Positions 43,613 through 54,363 of a stretch of 64,000 nucleotides of DNA are shown one piece after another. The stretch is from Neoscytalidium dimidiatum (lineage: Eukaryota; Ascomycota; Dothideomycetes; Botryosphaeriales; Botryosphaeriaceae). The notes under the pieces were generated by a model that saw only the letters and a list, made by a program, of their open reading frames with translations, ran no database searches and was not told the origin of the DNA. The position numbers and the translations under genes are program-made. Position 1 is the first letter of the stretch, and each line of letters begins with the position of its first letter. The DNA is taken from contig CM074695.1 in NCBI GenBank assembly GCA_037367355.1, forward strand, positions 2,604,001-2,668,000. Reading direction: 5' to 3'.

Positions 43613-46600
43613 CTAGAAGGTATCACGGTCGAAGCTGTCGAGACTGTCGCGATATGATTCCAGTGCTGCGCTAATGTTTAGTCGTGGGAGGCTCTCTCTT
43701 CAGATTGTTGAGCTAACTTACCAGGGCTTCGTTCACCAACAGGCTTCCTTCTGATGACAGTATCAGAGTGCTCGAGAGGGCGAGGACTCTTCGAGCCCAT
43801 CGGCCTGGGGCCAGTGATCTTGCAGCCCGGGCTCCGCATGGTAGTTTGAGGGTTAGGTGAAGGCGTTAAGGTGTGCCTATCCGTCTCCAGGCTGTAGCGG
43901 ACTTCTTCAATGGGCGGGAGCGGCGACAAGAGCTGACCCGAGCTCAGAGGGCTGCTGTACATTTGCTTGGCTCCAAATGGCAGGCTGCGCTGCTGTTGGG
44001 GCACTTGTTGCATTTGAGGTACCAAAGGACCATCGTCTCTTTGGCGGCCGCTCACTTGCTCAGAAGCAGAGTGGTTCGAATATCCACCATCAGAAAGCGG
44101 GGACATATGCCCATTGTTACCACCAAAGCGGTTCCTATTCAGCGCAAGGCTTGGAGCTGAGCCCCACTGATCGAAGTCAGGGGAGTGAGGATCGTCAAAA
44201 TTGATGGCTTGCGATTCCAGGTGTGTCTGGTGGCGATGGGTAGGTCCAGGGCGTGGCTGTGGATGCTCCAGGTTCAATGAGTTGCGGTGAGCCTGGTATT
44301 TAGGGTCATCGACACCGTCATCTGGGATCAGTGGAGAAGGTGACCGAACCTGATCAAATGAACGAGCACGTTGGTGGCCGTTTAGCGACGTACTTGACCT
44401 GAAACGATCGTCTTCTTGAAGCTCGTAATCATCGTAATCGTTTACGTTGAGGTTGGAACCCGAGCGTGACGTTTGTGAATACGGTCTGCCCTTCTTGCCG
44501 GTACGAACGCTCTCCTTCTCAGTTGAGGCAGTCGTCTTAGACCAGCGAGAAATCTTAGGGATTCCGAAGATAGAAGAGCTGTTTGATTTATGCTTCGACT
44601 TGGTTTTCGAGCTAGCATCTTGACTAGGCGAGCCATCGAACCCACCGCGTTGCTCTGGCGGCGTGGTCTCCTGCGGCATTGAGTTACTGCGTCTGACTTC
44701 CTCAGTTGGCGTCAACAAACGCTCATTATTCTCAAACTGGTGGTCCAAGATCTTCGCTTCGTGCTCCTCTAGCTCCTCGTCTCCTTCCATGACCGTGCTG
44801 ATGCGATGCTCAGATCCACGACGGCCATCATATCCGGAGTGGCGGCCAAGATGGCGTGATGAGGGATTGGAGAAGGTGCCAGATTGGTTCGGCGTAGATG
44901 CAGTGTTTGCCCGGCCTTCTGGCTCGTAACCAGGATCGCCAGCGGCCCGCAAATTCTCATAGGAAGTCATGCTTTGGCCCTGGCTATGCTGCATCAACGG
45001 GGCCCGAGGTTCAAATGCTTGGTTTTCTTTAAGTCCCTCAACTTCATCGAGAAGTTGCATGAGCATGCCTTCGATCTTTGCCAGCTCATTTGAATTTTTC
45101 ATGCTCAAGCCTTGAAGCGCCCTTCTAAAGACGTTCTTGCGTTTTGTCGGAAGATCATCGACTTCTTCAGATGAACGCCCGCGCAGCCGAGTTGTACTGG
45201 GCGGCTGCGGCCGTGGGCCCTGAAGTAACCTTTGGATGACCACCTCGGCGTCTCGATCAGTATTGCCAATGATCATCTTGTCTTGTTCAGCAATGAACCT
45301 CTTCATTTCCTCAAAGGAATTGCGCATTTCAGCTGCGCTACGAACGAGCGTGACCAGAATTTCGGTGTCGCGGGCATTACGTTGAGCATCCCGAACGGTG
45401 AGATGGTCCATTAGGGCCACAATATCCTTTGACTGGATGCGATCAAGACCCTTTCCAGTAGCGCTGTCATACAGAGGCGAAGACATGCCATGCGAGTTTC
45501 CGCTGAAATTACGCACATGCATCGGCTTACCGCCCGCGACGAAGGGATCCTCATCGACAAAATCCCCAGACATGTCCGGCAAGCCACTGTCTTCAAAGAA
45601 TCTGGAATTATCCAACTGCGGTTCAGGTGTGTAGCCTGGTTGAGCGGCAGATATGTATCCTTCATCTTTCCAGTTGCCTGGACTATTCGGAGTCAAGTGC
45701 TGTGGTTGGTAACTCTCCTGGAAGTCCTCCTGCTGCGGGTAAGGCTCTCCATAGTCCTCGTAATCTTCTTCTATCGTGGGCTGGTATTGCTGATCTTGGG
45801 ACACTGGACTCCTGTGATCTTCTTGGAGGAGATGTGCGGCGGCAGCTGCTGCGGCACCGGCGGCACCTGTAGCAACAGCGGCCTCACCTGCGCGAATACC
45901 GTTGGTAGACATTGGAGGAGTTGGTTCGTAGGGCCAGCGATCAGGAGTCCGTGCCGGTCCCTGGATTTCAGAAGGATTAGTCGTGACATCCGACTCATTA
46001 TCCAGCCCGTGCCCGATTTCTGGCATGGGATCGCCAAAAGGTATCGCGTTGTGTGTCATCCGGATCTCTTCGGAGCGATATGAACCAACCTCACTTTGAG
46101 GGGGTGAACCATCTCCGTATTCGTCGATTCTCTTTGCTTGGTCGCGCAGAGCAGCCCATCGCTCCCCGCTAGTTTCCGGGTGACCAGTGACTGTATTTGA
46201 ACCGGATGACTGATGAGGCTCTTCCATATGAATGAGCTCAGGCTGGGCTGATTCAAGTCGTGAGTCGCGCTGGGACGAACGCACACTTGTGCTGACAGTC
46301 GAAGGGTCGACAAGCGAGGCGACAGCAGATTCCACTGCGGCTGGGGTGGCGACGTAGTCAGGCCTACCACCAATCTCGTGGATATCTTGATCTGCCGCGA
46401 GACGATCATGGTATTGACCATCCATGCTATCGTCCGTGTAAGTGGTTAGGCGGTTGTACTCAAGAGGATCGGAGCTCCTTAGACTCTCGTCAGTGTAACC
46501 AGTCAGGCGTTTCTCATTTAGCTCAGCACGAAGCACGTCGTTCTCTTCGTGCTCAAGTGCAAAGAATCTGTCCGCTTCCTCTTCCCTTCTCGGTGTTGCC

Positions 46601-48780
46601 GTGCCATCGTTGTAGGACAGCTCTGAATCGTGGACAATGTCGTTTTCGGACACGCCAGATTTTCTACCAGATGCAATGCCATCTGATCGCCGTCGTGACC
46701 GTGCTGCGTTGGTGCTTGGGGAGTTGGCTGCAGAGTTCAGGGAAAGCTCCGACAGCTTCTTAGACGCCTCGCGTCCGGCAGAGGAAATCGAGGCGGCACT
46801 TCGAGCAGACCCTAGGCCTCGAGGAGTAAGGTTCTCTCTTCGGCCTTCGTAACTCAGGTCACTTTGTCGGAGTTCCCGTGTAGGAGTACGCGAGCCGCTA
46901 CGCTGCGAGGCGGCAGCAATGCCTCCGATGCCAGCCGCTGCAAGTGCGGCGGTAGCTTTTGCCTTAGTCGACAAATCCCTGTCGCTTTTTGCGCTTCCAG
47001 GAGCACTGAGTCCTCCAAGAGAGCTGTTGCTGTTGGGTCCGCGCCGTAGAGCTGCAGGTGTTCTCGTAGGCGTGGAGGGTGCAGGGGACATTACAGGGCG
47101 AGGCGTTCCTCGTGATACCTCACGGATTGGTGTCGCACCTCTTGACGAAGTGGGCCGTTCAGTATCAGCAGAAAGAATTGAATCGCGGGTGAGCTCCGAA
47201 CCCTGGAGTTCGCTCTGCATGGGCAGGGGCGGCACCGAGCCCTTCACACTCTCTTCACCAACACTCTCAGATATGCTAGCAGACCGACTCCTGCTTTTGC
47301 TGCGTTTCTTCCTACGCTCCTTTCTGTCCAGACTGATCTCGGAGTCATGATGCTTGAGAGCTGCGGCGGTCAGGCCAGCACCCAGGGCGCCAGCAATAGC
47401 AGCATCCTTCAAGCGCTTGTCTTTGCTCCTTTTCCTGTGAAGCTTCTCGTCCTCCCGGACAGTAGATTCTGAGCCGTATCGATCGTAGCTCATTTCCGAA
47501 CCCGAATCGCGACTAGGTCTCCTTGACCTTTTACTCCGCACTGAGTCACCAGAGAGAACAGTTCCAGGATCTTTTTCATCGCGGTTGAGTACGACCTTGA
47601 CGTTGGGGGCGCTGGAGGATTTAGAAACTGTTCTCTTTGGCTCGCTGCGAGTGCTTGATGAATACAGAGAGTCCCGATTCCGGTCAAATTTATCGCGATT
47701 CTGAGTTTCCTTGAGTGCATTGATTTCCGGCAAAATTAGACGCTTGATTGCATCCTCTACGGTTGCGAGCAATTTGGGGTTGTTGATCGACGAAGTTGTC
47801 GACATGCCTGATCGAATGGACTGAGTATCACCGGATCTCCGACTGATGTCTGAGGCAAGTACGCTTGATTCAGTGCCGCTGACAAGAGCTTCTTCACGGC
47901 GGGAGCGAGAAGGCTTCCGCCTAGAGGATGACTTCCCTTCTGACAGTTTCTCCCGGCTGAGGCTCTTTTCGCGACGCTGTTTCAGCTTGCTGGACTCAGA
48001 TTGTTCCTTGGTAAGCTTCTCCATGATTTTTTGTGTCATGATACGCTCCCTGCTCAAGCTGCGGCTCCTCCTACGAGATGGTGCTTTCAGCTTGCTGCTA
48101 TCTTCCTCAACGATCTTCGAATCGCGATCCAGACTTCGGCTCCTCTTATGAGACAGTGTCGGGGGGACAATCACCGGGGGCCCGTCCACCATGCTATCCG
48201 GAGGCATTGATGAGATATCCGATCCAGCAGGCACGTAGCGGCCCTGAGAAAGCTCGGAGCGGGACAAGTCACTGCCGTTTTGTAGCACCTCTACCTCTAC
48301 AGGGGGCATGCCGCTGACGTTCGACTCTGACGAGTACGACACTTCGCTTGTTTCTCCAAGCTTTGGGTCGACACCCTTCGTCGAGGGCAAAGAAATCCGT
48401 CGGGTATAGGATGGCTTCCGGTCCTTGTCGGTTTGAGTTATCTCAACGTGGTCATGACCCGTCTTCGACCTTCTATGCTTGGTCGAAGGCGTTACCCTCA
48501 CTCGGACGCTCGGGCGCGAATGCACTTTGTCGCCGGCCTTGCCTGCTTCAAAGTATTCGATGAGGAGCGAGGTCTGGGACTGCTGCCGGCCGTGACCGAG
48601 CTTGTCCTTCGGCTTTGTGGTGATTGTAACGGGACTGCCGTCGTCAGGTATCGAATAATGCGACCGATCGGTGCGGCGTGAGACGTCGGTAGCAAGATCG
48701 TCGACTCGAAAGCTGCTGTCATCGGCGAAAGAGGTCTCGGTGGGTGCCGGTAGTGGCGGGCGCTGGGTGTCAACACCCAT
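43613..48780 (-). CDS. Very large Ser/Arg-rich fungal protein (1703 aa)
   Basis: I do not recognise a named family. Exon 1 is 43722-48780 (ATG at 48780) and exon 2 is 43613-43665, joined across a 56-nt intron (GTAAGT donor, GCGCAG acceptor). This splice gives a conserved-looking terminus, ALESYRDSLDSFDRDTF. The N-terminal part contains TSLLIEYFEAGKAGDKVHSR. After it come many basic RS-type blocks (KRSRSLDRDSK, RRRSRSLSRERIM), two Ala/Gly hydrophobic patches (AIAGALGAGLTAAAL and GAAGAAAAAAAHLL), and a helical region near residues 1140-1290 (IVALMDHLTVRDAQRNARD; LAKIEGMLMQLLDEVEGL). The C-terminal third is Ser/Pro/Gln-rich. There are no clear catalytic motifs or signal peptide. It suggests a scaffold, cortical or nuclear protein, without proof. 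Reading on through the intron would end the protein at a different C-terminus. Confidence 0.85.
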
Positions 48781-51007
48781 TGCGAAGTGCAGGGTCGAGG
48801 GGCGATCGAATGTGCGCTAGTTCATTGGATGCGCGGGAGGCGATGAGTGGAAATGCGAAAGTGAGGGTTGGAAATTGCCACGAAGTCGCCAGGCGAACGA
48901 AGGGACCGAAGCCGCTGCTTTCGAAGGCCCAATTTTCGATGATTCGCGGTGACTGCGAACAGAGGCAAGGCGCTGGCGGCAGCCAATAGGTTGCCGATGG
49001 TCTTGGGCTGGCGTATGCAGTGGATCGGCGGAGTTGATGGGTCAAACGAACGAGCGATGGGCGGACGGCTTGACGAGCGGTGCGATGTTGCTTGGACGGT
49101 CGCTCGAAGCTGAGATTTGGCGAACCTGTGTCACCAGGTGCTGCGGAAAGCTATTCGCCGTGTGCCGCGGCTGGGTCGCACGCAGGCTTGCGGCCTGGAA
49201 TGCTGAGGAAAGGAAGAGGGTTAGGGAGGGCGCGGGGCTCAGCTCAGCTCAGCTCAGGGCAGCCATGCACAGCGCTCGGGATGCAGGTGCAGAAGAAGGT
49301 GAGAGGGCGATGGTCGGCGGGCGCTGGGAAGACGCTGTCCTGGATGTCGCTCTAGCGGGCCGGGCAGGGCTACGAGGGCGGGAGGGTGTGCAAACGAGCA
49401 AATGCGGCTCCTGCAGCGAGACCAGCCAGGATGCGAGCGAAATCGATGTGTTGTCCAAGGCGGGCGCTTTTGGATCAGCAAAGAGAGGCTGGGGCTGGGT
49501 GGCTGGGGCGCGTCGAGCGTCACCCGGACGATAGCAGTGCCCGCGCGGGATCTACGTCAAGTCCGTGGCATCAGCCGTCAAAGCGCTGGGTGATGTGCTG
49601 CGCTCAGGGCTCTGGCCGTCCTGTTCCTCGCGCGCGCAGGCAGCCTCCAAAGCCCAGGCTGCCCGTCGTGCCTCTTTGCGCGCGAGGTCGCCGCCCGCCG
49701 CCCGCCGCCCGTCCCGACACGGCCCCCAGTCGCAGTCGCCCAAGGAAGGGCCCAACCCGCGCGGGCGGCGGTCAACGGCCGCGGCCAGCCTCTCAATCAA
49801 TACGGACGCAGCTGAGCTCCCGGTTTGCGCGCTCTTTGGCTCGCCTGGCCTGGCGGACAACGCAGAAGCCGGGCTCGTCGTTGCGCTGCACTCATTGGGC
49901 GCCGCCCGGAAGCCCATCCTGGGCGTGCACGCGTGCCGGCCGACATCACACCTCCGCCTGCATCGCGCCCCAATCGAGCTCCACCGCTGTCGCTCTACAA
50001 TTAGCGCTTCGCAATCCGCGGACATGGTGCCCGGGCCTGGTGGGCCAATCAGCGCCGTACCTGCAGTGCCCTCAACACCGAGACAGCCTCCGGGCACTAA
50101 GTCAGCTGCATGCGCGGCCAGAGAGTGTCAGGCGCCGGTACAGATGCTGACAGACGACGTCGGTGCTTCATGCACGAGCCGAGTTCCTTGAAGACAGCGT
50201 CTGCTTGCTGCCGGAGACAGGTAATTCTCCGTTCACGGATCAGTGCGCCGTGGGGGTGGTGACTGCGCTACTACAACCCCGAGGCTCGGCTGCAGCACCC
50301 GTCTGTAAGGTAGAAAGCATCAACCCATGTTTGGTGCGTGTCTGCCTGCAGCACGCCCGCCATTGTCCACCCACATTTGGGATGTGCGAGCAGCGATTGG
50401 CGGTTCAACGGCGCGCCGCGCCATGATTTTCCTGCGAGGTAACGTGCACATTCACTACACATGGCGCTATGGGTGCCAAGTGCCTCCTAGAGCACACAAG
50501 CTTTGTACTCGCGCTTCTTTTCCTTCCTGTTGCTATCCTCGCACATCAAGGGCTCAGAGCACCTCCTTATACACGCCCGACCTAACTCCTGCAGTATCTT
50601 GAAGCGCTTTTACTCTCCTTTATTCACTGTATTTTTGCTAAAATAAAATTTTAACTTAAGATGCAAAGTATTGTAGATCCCACGCTGACATATTTGGACC
50701 CCTGCCGAGCTAACCATTCTCTGCATGAGGGGAATGCAACAAAGCGACAGAGGTTTGACTGTGCAACCGGGCTGCATGACTGGAAGATCGCTACCGAAGC
50801 CTCTTATCGTCGTTTTCTAAGGTCCGATCTTCTTCATATGCGGCAGCTCGACCGTAGAATTAGTGACATGGCGGGTTACTCATTTGAGACAACGGCTTAT
50901 GAACGGCGTTCTACATAACCCACCACCCCGCTCCTGATCCTTCTCACGGTGGTTTCCTATTTGCTCTCTCGAGTACTTCGATTGTTCCGTGTGCACGAGA
51001 CAACATC
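48781..51007. other. Divergent promoter region, GC-rich
   Basis: 2.2 kb between the 1703-aa gene (-) and the MFS gene (+). It is very GC-rich from 49.1 to 50.1 kb and AT-richer after 50.6 kb. It includes a pentanucleotide repeat at 49237. An 85-codon frame (50661-50918) upstream of the MFS start could be a small or upstream ORF, but nothing supports it as a gene. Confidence 0.4.
49237..49257. repeat. GCTCA pentanucleotide tandem repeat
   Basis: Four tandem GCTCA units in the GC-rich divergent promoter region. Confidence 0.8.
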
Positions 51008-53059
51008 ATGGCAGCAACCGAGAAGCACAGTGTCGAAATGCAGGCCACAGAACGTTCCCGAGAGCTGCCCAGAGAAGACGAAACTCATCATCTCACACCC
51101 GAAGAACTCGTAGCGGCTGAGAAAAAGTTAGTCAGGAAAATTGACCTTAGGATTATGCCCTGCCTCTTCCTCGTTATTGTGTTAAAGTGAGTTCGGGTTC
51201 CTGCCATACAGTTTTCGGTGACGTACATACAAAACCTCAAACAGTTACCTGGATCGCAATGCGCTTGCCAATGCTCGAGTGCAAGGAATAGAAGAATCTC
51301 TTGGCCTCGAAGGCTCAGAGTTCAATACGGCTATTTCTGTACTCTTTGCAGGATACCTAGCCCTCCAGATCCCGTCCAACTTGATCCTCACCAGAGTCCG
51401 ACCCAGTCTATATCTGGTAAGCAAACCCACGGAGCATGTCTAAGACATACTTAAACTCTCAGCCCGGTTGCATGATATTGTGGGGCATAGTGTCAGCCTG
51501 CGGGGCTGCTGTGCAAGGCTTCAGCGGGTTGGTTGCGGTGAGATTCATGCTGGGTTTGGTTGAAGCGTAAGTTTTCTGCGTGTTATGTGCACGACGACAA
51601 CAGTTGGTGGAGAAACCTGCCTATCCAGCAAGAGTTTGCATATGGAGTTCAAGCAGTCCCCCAGGTTGCAAAGATCGTTTCTTGGAACGCCAGCATCCTG
51701 ATGACTGCTTCAACCGTACAGAGTCTGGGCAAGATGTGTATGCTGTTGCAGAACTCTCACAGCCACCCTTTTGCCTCTCCCTGTGCTACTCAGACTTCCG
51801 TACTGATCGGTGGTAGTCCGTACTTCCCCGGGGCTTTGTTTCTCCTTTCCAGCTGGTACACCAAAGGAGAATTGGCGCTGAGAACAGCGATCCTATATGC
51901 CGGGGCGCTGCTGTCTGGAGGATTCGGTGGCCTTATCGGAGCGGGAATACAATACGGCATAGATGGAGCTCGAGGTCTGGAGTCGTGGAGATGGCTGTTC
52001 ATCATTGAAGGGTCATGCACAGTCTTCTTAGCAGCGATCTCCATGTTCTTGCTTCCCGACTATCCCCACACCACCAAGTCTCTCAGCTCTCTTGAGAGAA
52101 CCATCGCCACGCGCCGCCTTCAAAGCACGACATCACAAGCTGACAAGGAAACAGGGTCCATGCTGCATGGACTGCGCTTGGCTGTGATGGACTATAGGGT
52201 TTGGTTGCTGGCTCTAATTGTGATTAGCATCACTTCTGCCGGAGCCGTCGTAAGCTTCATTCCGACACTGGTCAACACTTTTGGTTACGGGAAGATTGAG
52301 ACCTTGTTATTAGTCGCGCCGCCTTACGTCTTCTCAACCCTTGTTGCGCTTGCAGTCTCTTATTCAAGCGACAAGTTCACTTCACGCTCATGGCATATCA
52401 TTGTGCCAATGTCCGTCGGCTTGGCTGGATACGTGGTTGCAGCGGCCACGTTGGCGCTGGCTGCACGTTATTTGGCTCTTTTCCTGATGCTTGCGGGCGT
52501 CCATGGGTCTTACAATATCGCGCTAGCTTGGATTTCTTCCACTGTAAGTGCAGACCTTCCTTGTATGCTCAATCGGCTTGTGGGGGACCGCCACGAGAAG
52601 GACACGCATGAGGTTGAAACATTTGTTCGGGCGGAACTTTGCCTTCTGCTTCTCGTTCACGGCCGGAAGCCTGATCCACTCACCCATCTGCATCTTGCCA
52701 TTCGTTCTGGTGCTTGGTAAACCGATGCATTTCCTGTCATCCGTGCTGACAAGTGACAGCTGCCTCGCCCCATCGAAAAGCGCTCTGCAGCGATTGCCAT
52801 CATCAATACTGTCGGCAACGTTGCTCAAATCTACTCGCCGTATCTATATCTCTCGGAAGATGCGCCGAAATATGTCAAAGCCATGGCAACAGACTCATCG
52901 TTTTGTCTGCTCTGTATCTGCGCAACCGTGGTTCTGCGGTTGTGCTTGCAGCGGGCGAACCGGAAGATGGCGCAAGAAGAAGGGACCAGCGCGGAGGCGG
53001 CAGACGACAAGGAGCAGGCTGTGGGGCGCACGTACGAGGGATTTAGGTACGTGCTCTAG
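51008..53059 (+). CDS. MFS permease, anion:cation symporter (nicotinate/allantoate type)
   Basis: A plasma-membrane major facilitator of the ACS family (relatives: yeast Tna1, Dal5), taking up an organic anion or vitamin with protons. Five exons (51008-51186, 51245-51416, 51463-51566, 51817-52543, 52760-53059) give 493 aa. Landmarks are a charged N-terminus, KKLVRKIDLRIMPCLFLVIV (TM1), NYLDRNALANARV, GYLALQIPSNLILTRVRPS, RFMLGLVEAPYFPG, WRWLFIIEGSCTVFLA, a central loop and six more TM segments, and LPRPIEKRSAAIAIINTVGN near the end. The C-terminus is charged. Introns 3 and 4 are unusually long (250 and 216 nt, against 46-58 nt for introns 1 and 2), and the third ends in GGTAG. The exon joins restore family sequence exactly, so I trust them. 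Substrate unknown. Confidence 0.9.
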
Positions 53060-54363
53060 GTGGAGCCGCTGGCCATACATAATCATATGTTTCGCTCCGG
53101 ATTGTGTGCTGTGAAGCGACAGGTCAGGGCAAACAAGACCGAGATATATTGGCATTCCACCGTGCTTGGAAAATGAGGCGTGGCGGCAGCGACGCGTCCT
53201 GGTGCCCGTAGAGAACGGGACGCACTTCTCCACCCCGCGACTCTTCGGAGGAGGAGGAGGAGGCGCCGCAATACTTGTGTAGTAAGAATGGTGCGGCGGA
53301 GAGGCATTGTAGAGCATTCAGGCTTCGAGCGGAATGGGCGTGGCCGTGCGAGTTTTCTGACGAGGTGGCATGGGCGGAGGCCGGTGGTGATCTCGAAACC
53401 GATGGAGTGGCGCGCGACGAGGAGCATCCTGGCGCACTATTCAGAGCCCGCATCGCCGCGCGGAAGCTGATAAGATGCGCACGCTCTGAGGCTTCACATG
53501 CTGGCTGTGGAATTATCAGGCTTGAGAGGAGTTCCGCGCGGCCGTGCGAAAGCGCGCAAGCACACGGCTGCGCCCCGTGTGCGTTCGGAAGACGCAGCGT
53601 GCAGCGGCAGCCGGGGAGGGCAGTTATCAGGCTTTGGACGCTGGCCCGGCTGTCTTTGCTGACCCCACCTGCGCTGCACCACGGCATCGATCAAGGCTCC
53701 CTTCTGCTCTGCTCTGCTCCCACGCCGCCCAGCCCAACCAGCCACATCGCGTCCTCTCGCACCCTCGTCTCTTCTCTGTCAGCATCCGGCTAACCAGTTG
53801 CGACCGCCCCGCAGCCTACCTGTGCCCAGCACCTCGCCGCCTCCCCTTGGAGCGACGTGCCCGGCCCTTAACGTCATCAGCACCTCTATGCGCCCATCGC
53901 TGCCGCTCTTTCGCTCGCAACGCGTATCACCCACCTTACTCGTTCCGTGAAGCGCATCTGCACCGTCCTCGACACCATCCGCCCGCATTGCCTACACCAC
54001 GACGCCTGAGCGTCACTGGCGCGCCTGCCACGAGTGTCGGTTCAGGCCCCCCGTCCCAGCCCGCTTCTGCTGCTTTGTACAGCATCCCGACGCTGTGAGA
54101 CCGCCGCTCGCCTGCGCAAACTGCTGCTTGCGTCGATTTGGGTGCAGCTCACGGCAACCCTGGTCGTCTTCGTCGACCGCGCGGCTGTATGATACCCTAC
54201 AGTAGCCCCGGCTGGACCTCGATGTCAAGCATCCTCTGCTAACCACCACCATCACCAGTTTCGCCATTGCAGCGCCGTCCCCTCCACAGACCCTGCGCCC
54301 AACCCGCCGCGTGAGCGCAGCGGGCGTCACGCCTAGTTGTGCGCATACCGTTTGCCCTGCACA
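53060..54363. other. SNF1 promoter and long leader region
   Basis: 1.3 kb upstream of SNF1, GC- and then CT-rich (53.6-54.3 kb). Frames here look like composition artefacts. A long 5' UTR is plausible. Confidence 0.45.

Noticed and set aside
43273..43626. 117-codon minus-strand frame treated as an independent gene
   Set aside because: It is continuous with a possible alternative splice of the 1703-aa gene; better explained as a C-terminal extension or 3' UTR.
50661..50918. 85-codon frame upstream of the first MFS gene
   Set aside because: Could be a small or upstream ORF, but there is no homology or structure to support it.
51560..52720. 386-codon frame as a separate single-exon transporter
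   Set aside because: It reads through two introns of the five-exon MFS gene; spliced joins restore family sequence at both ends.
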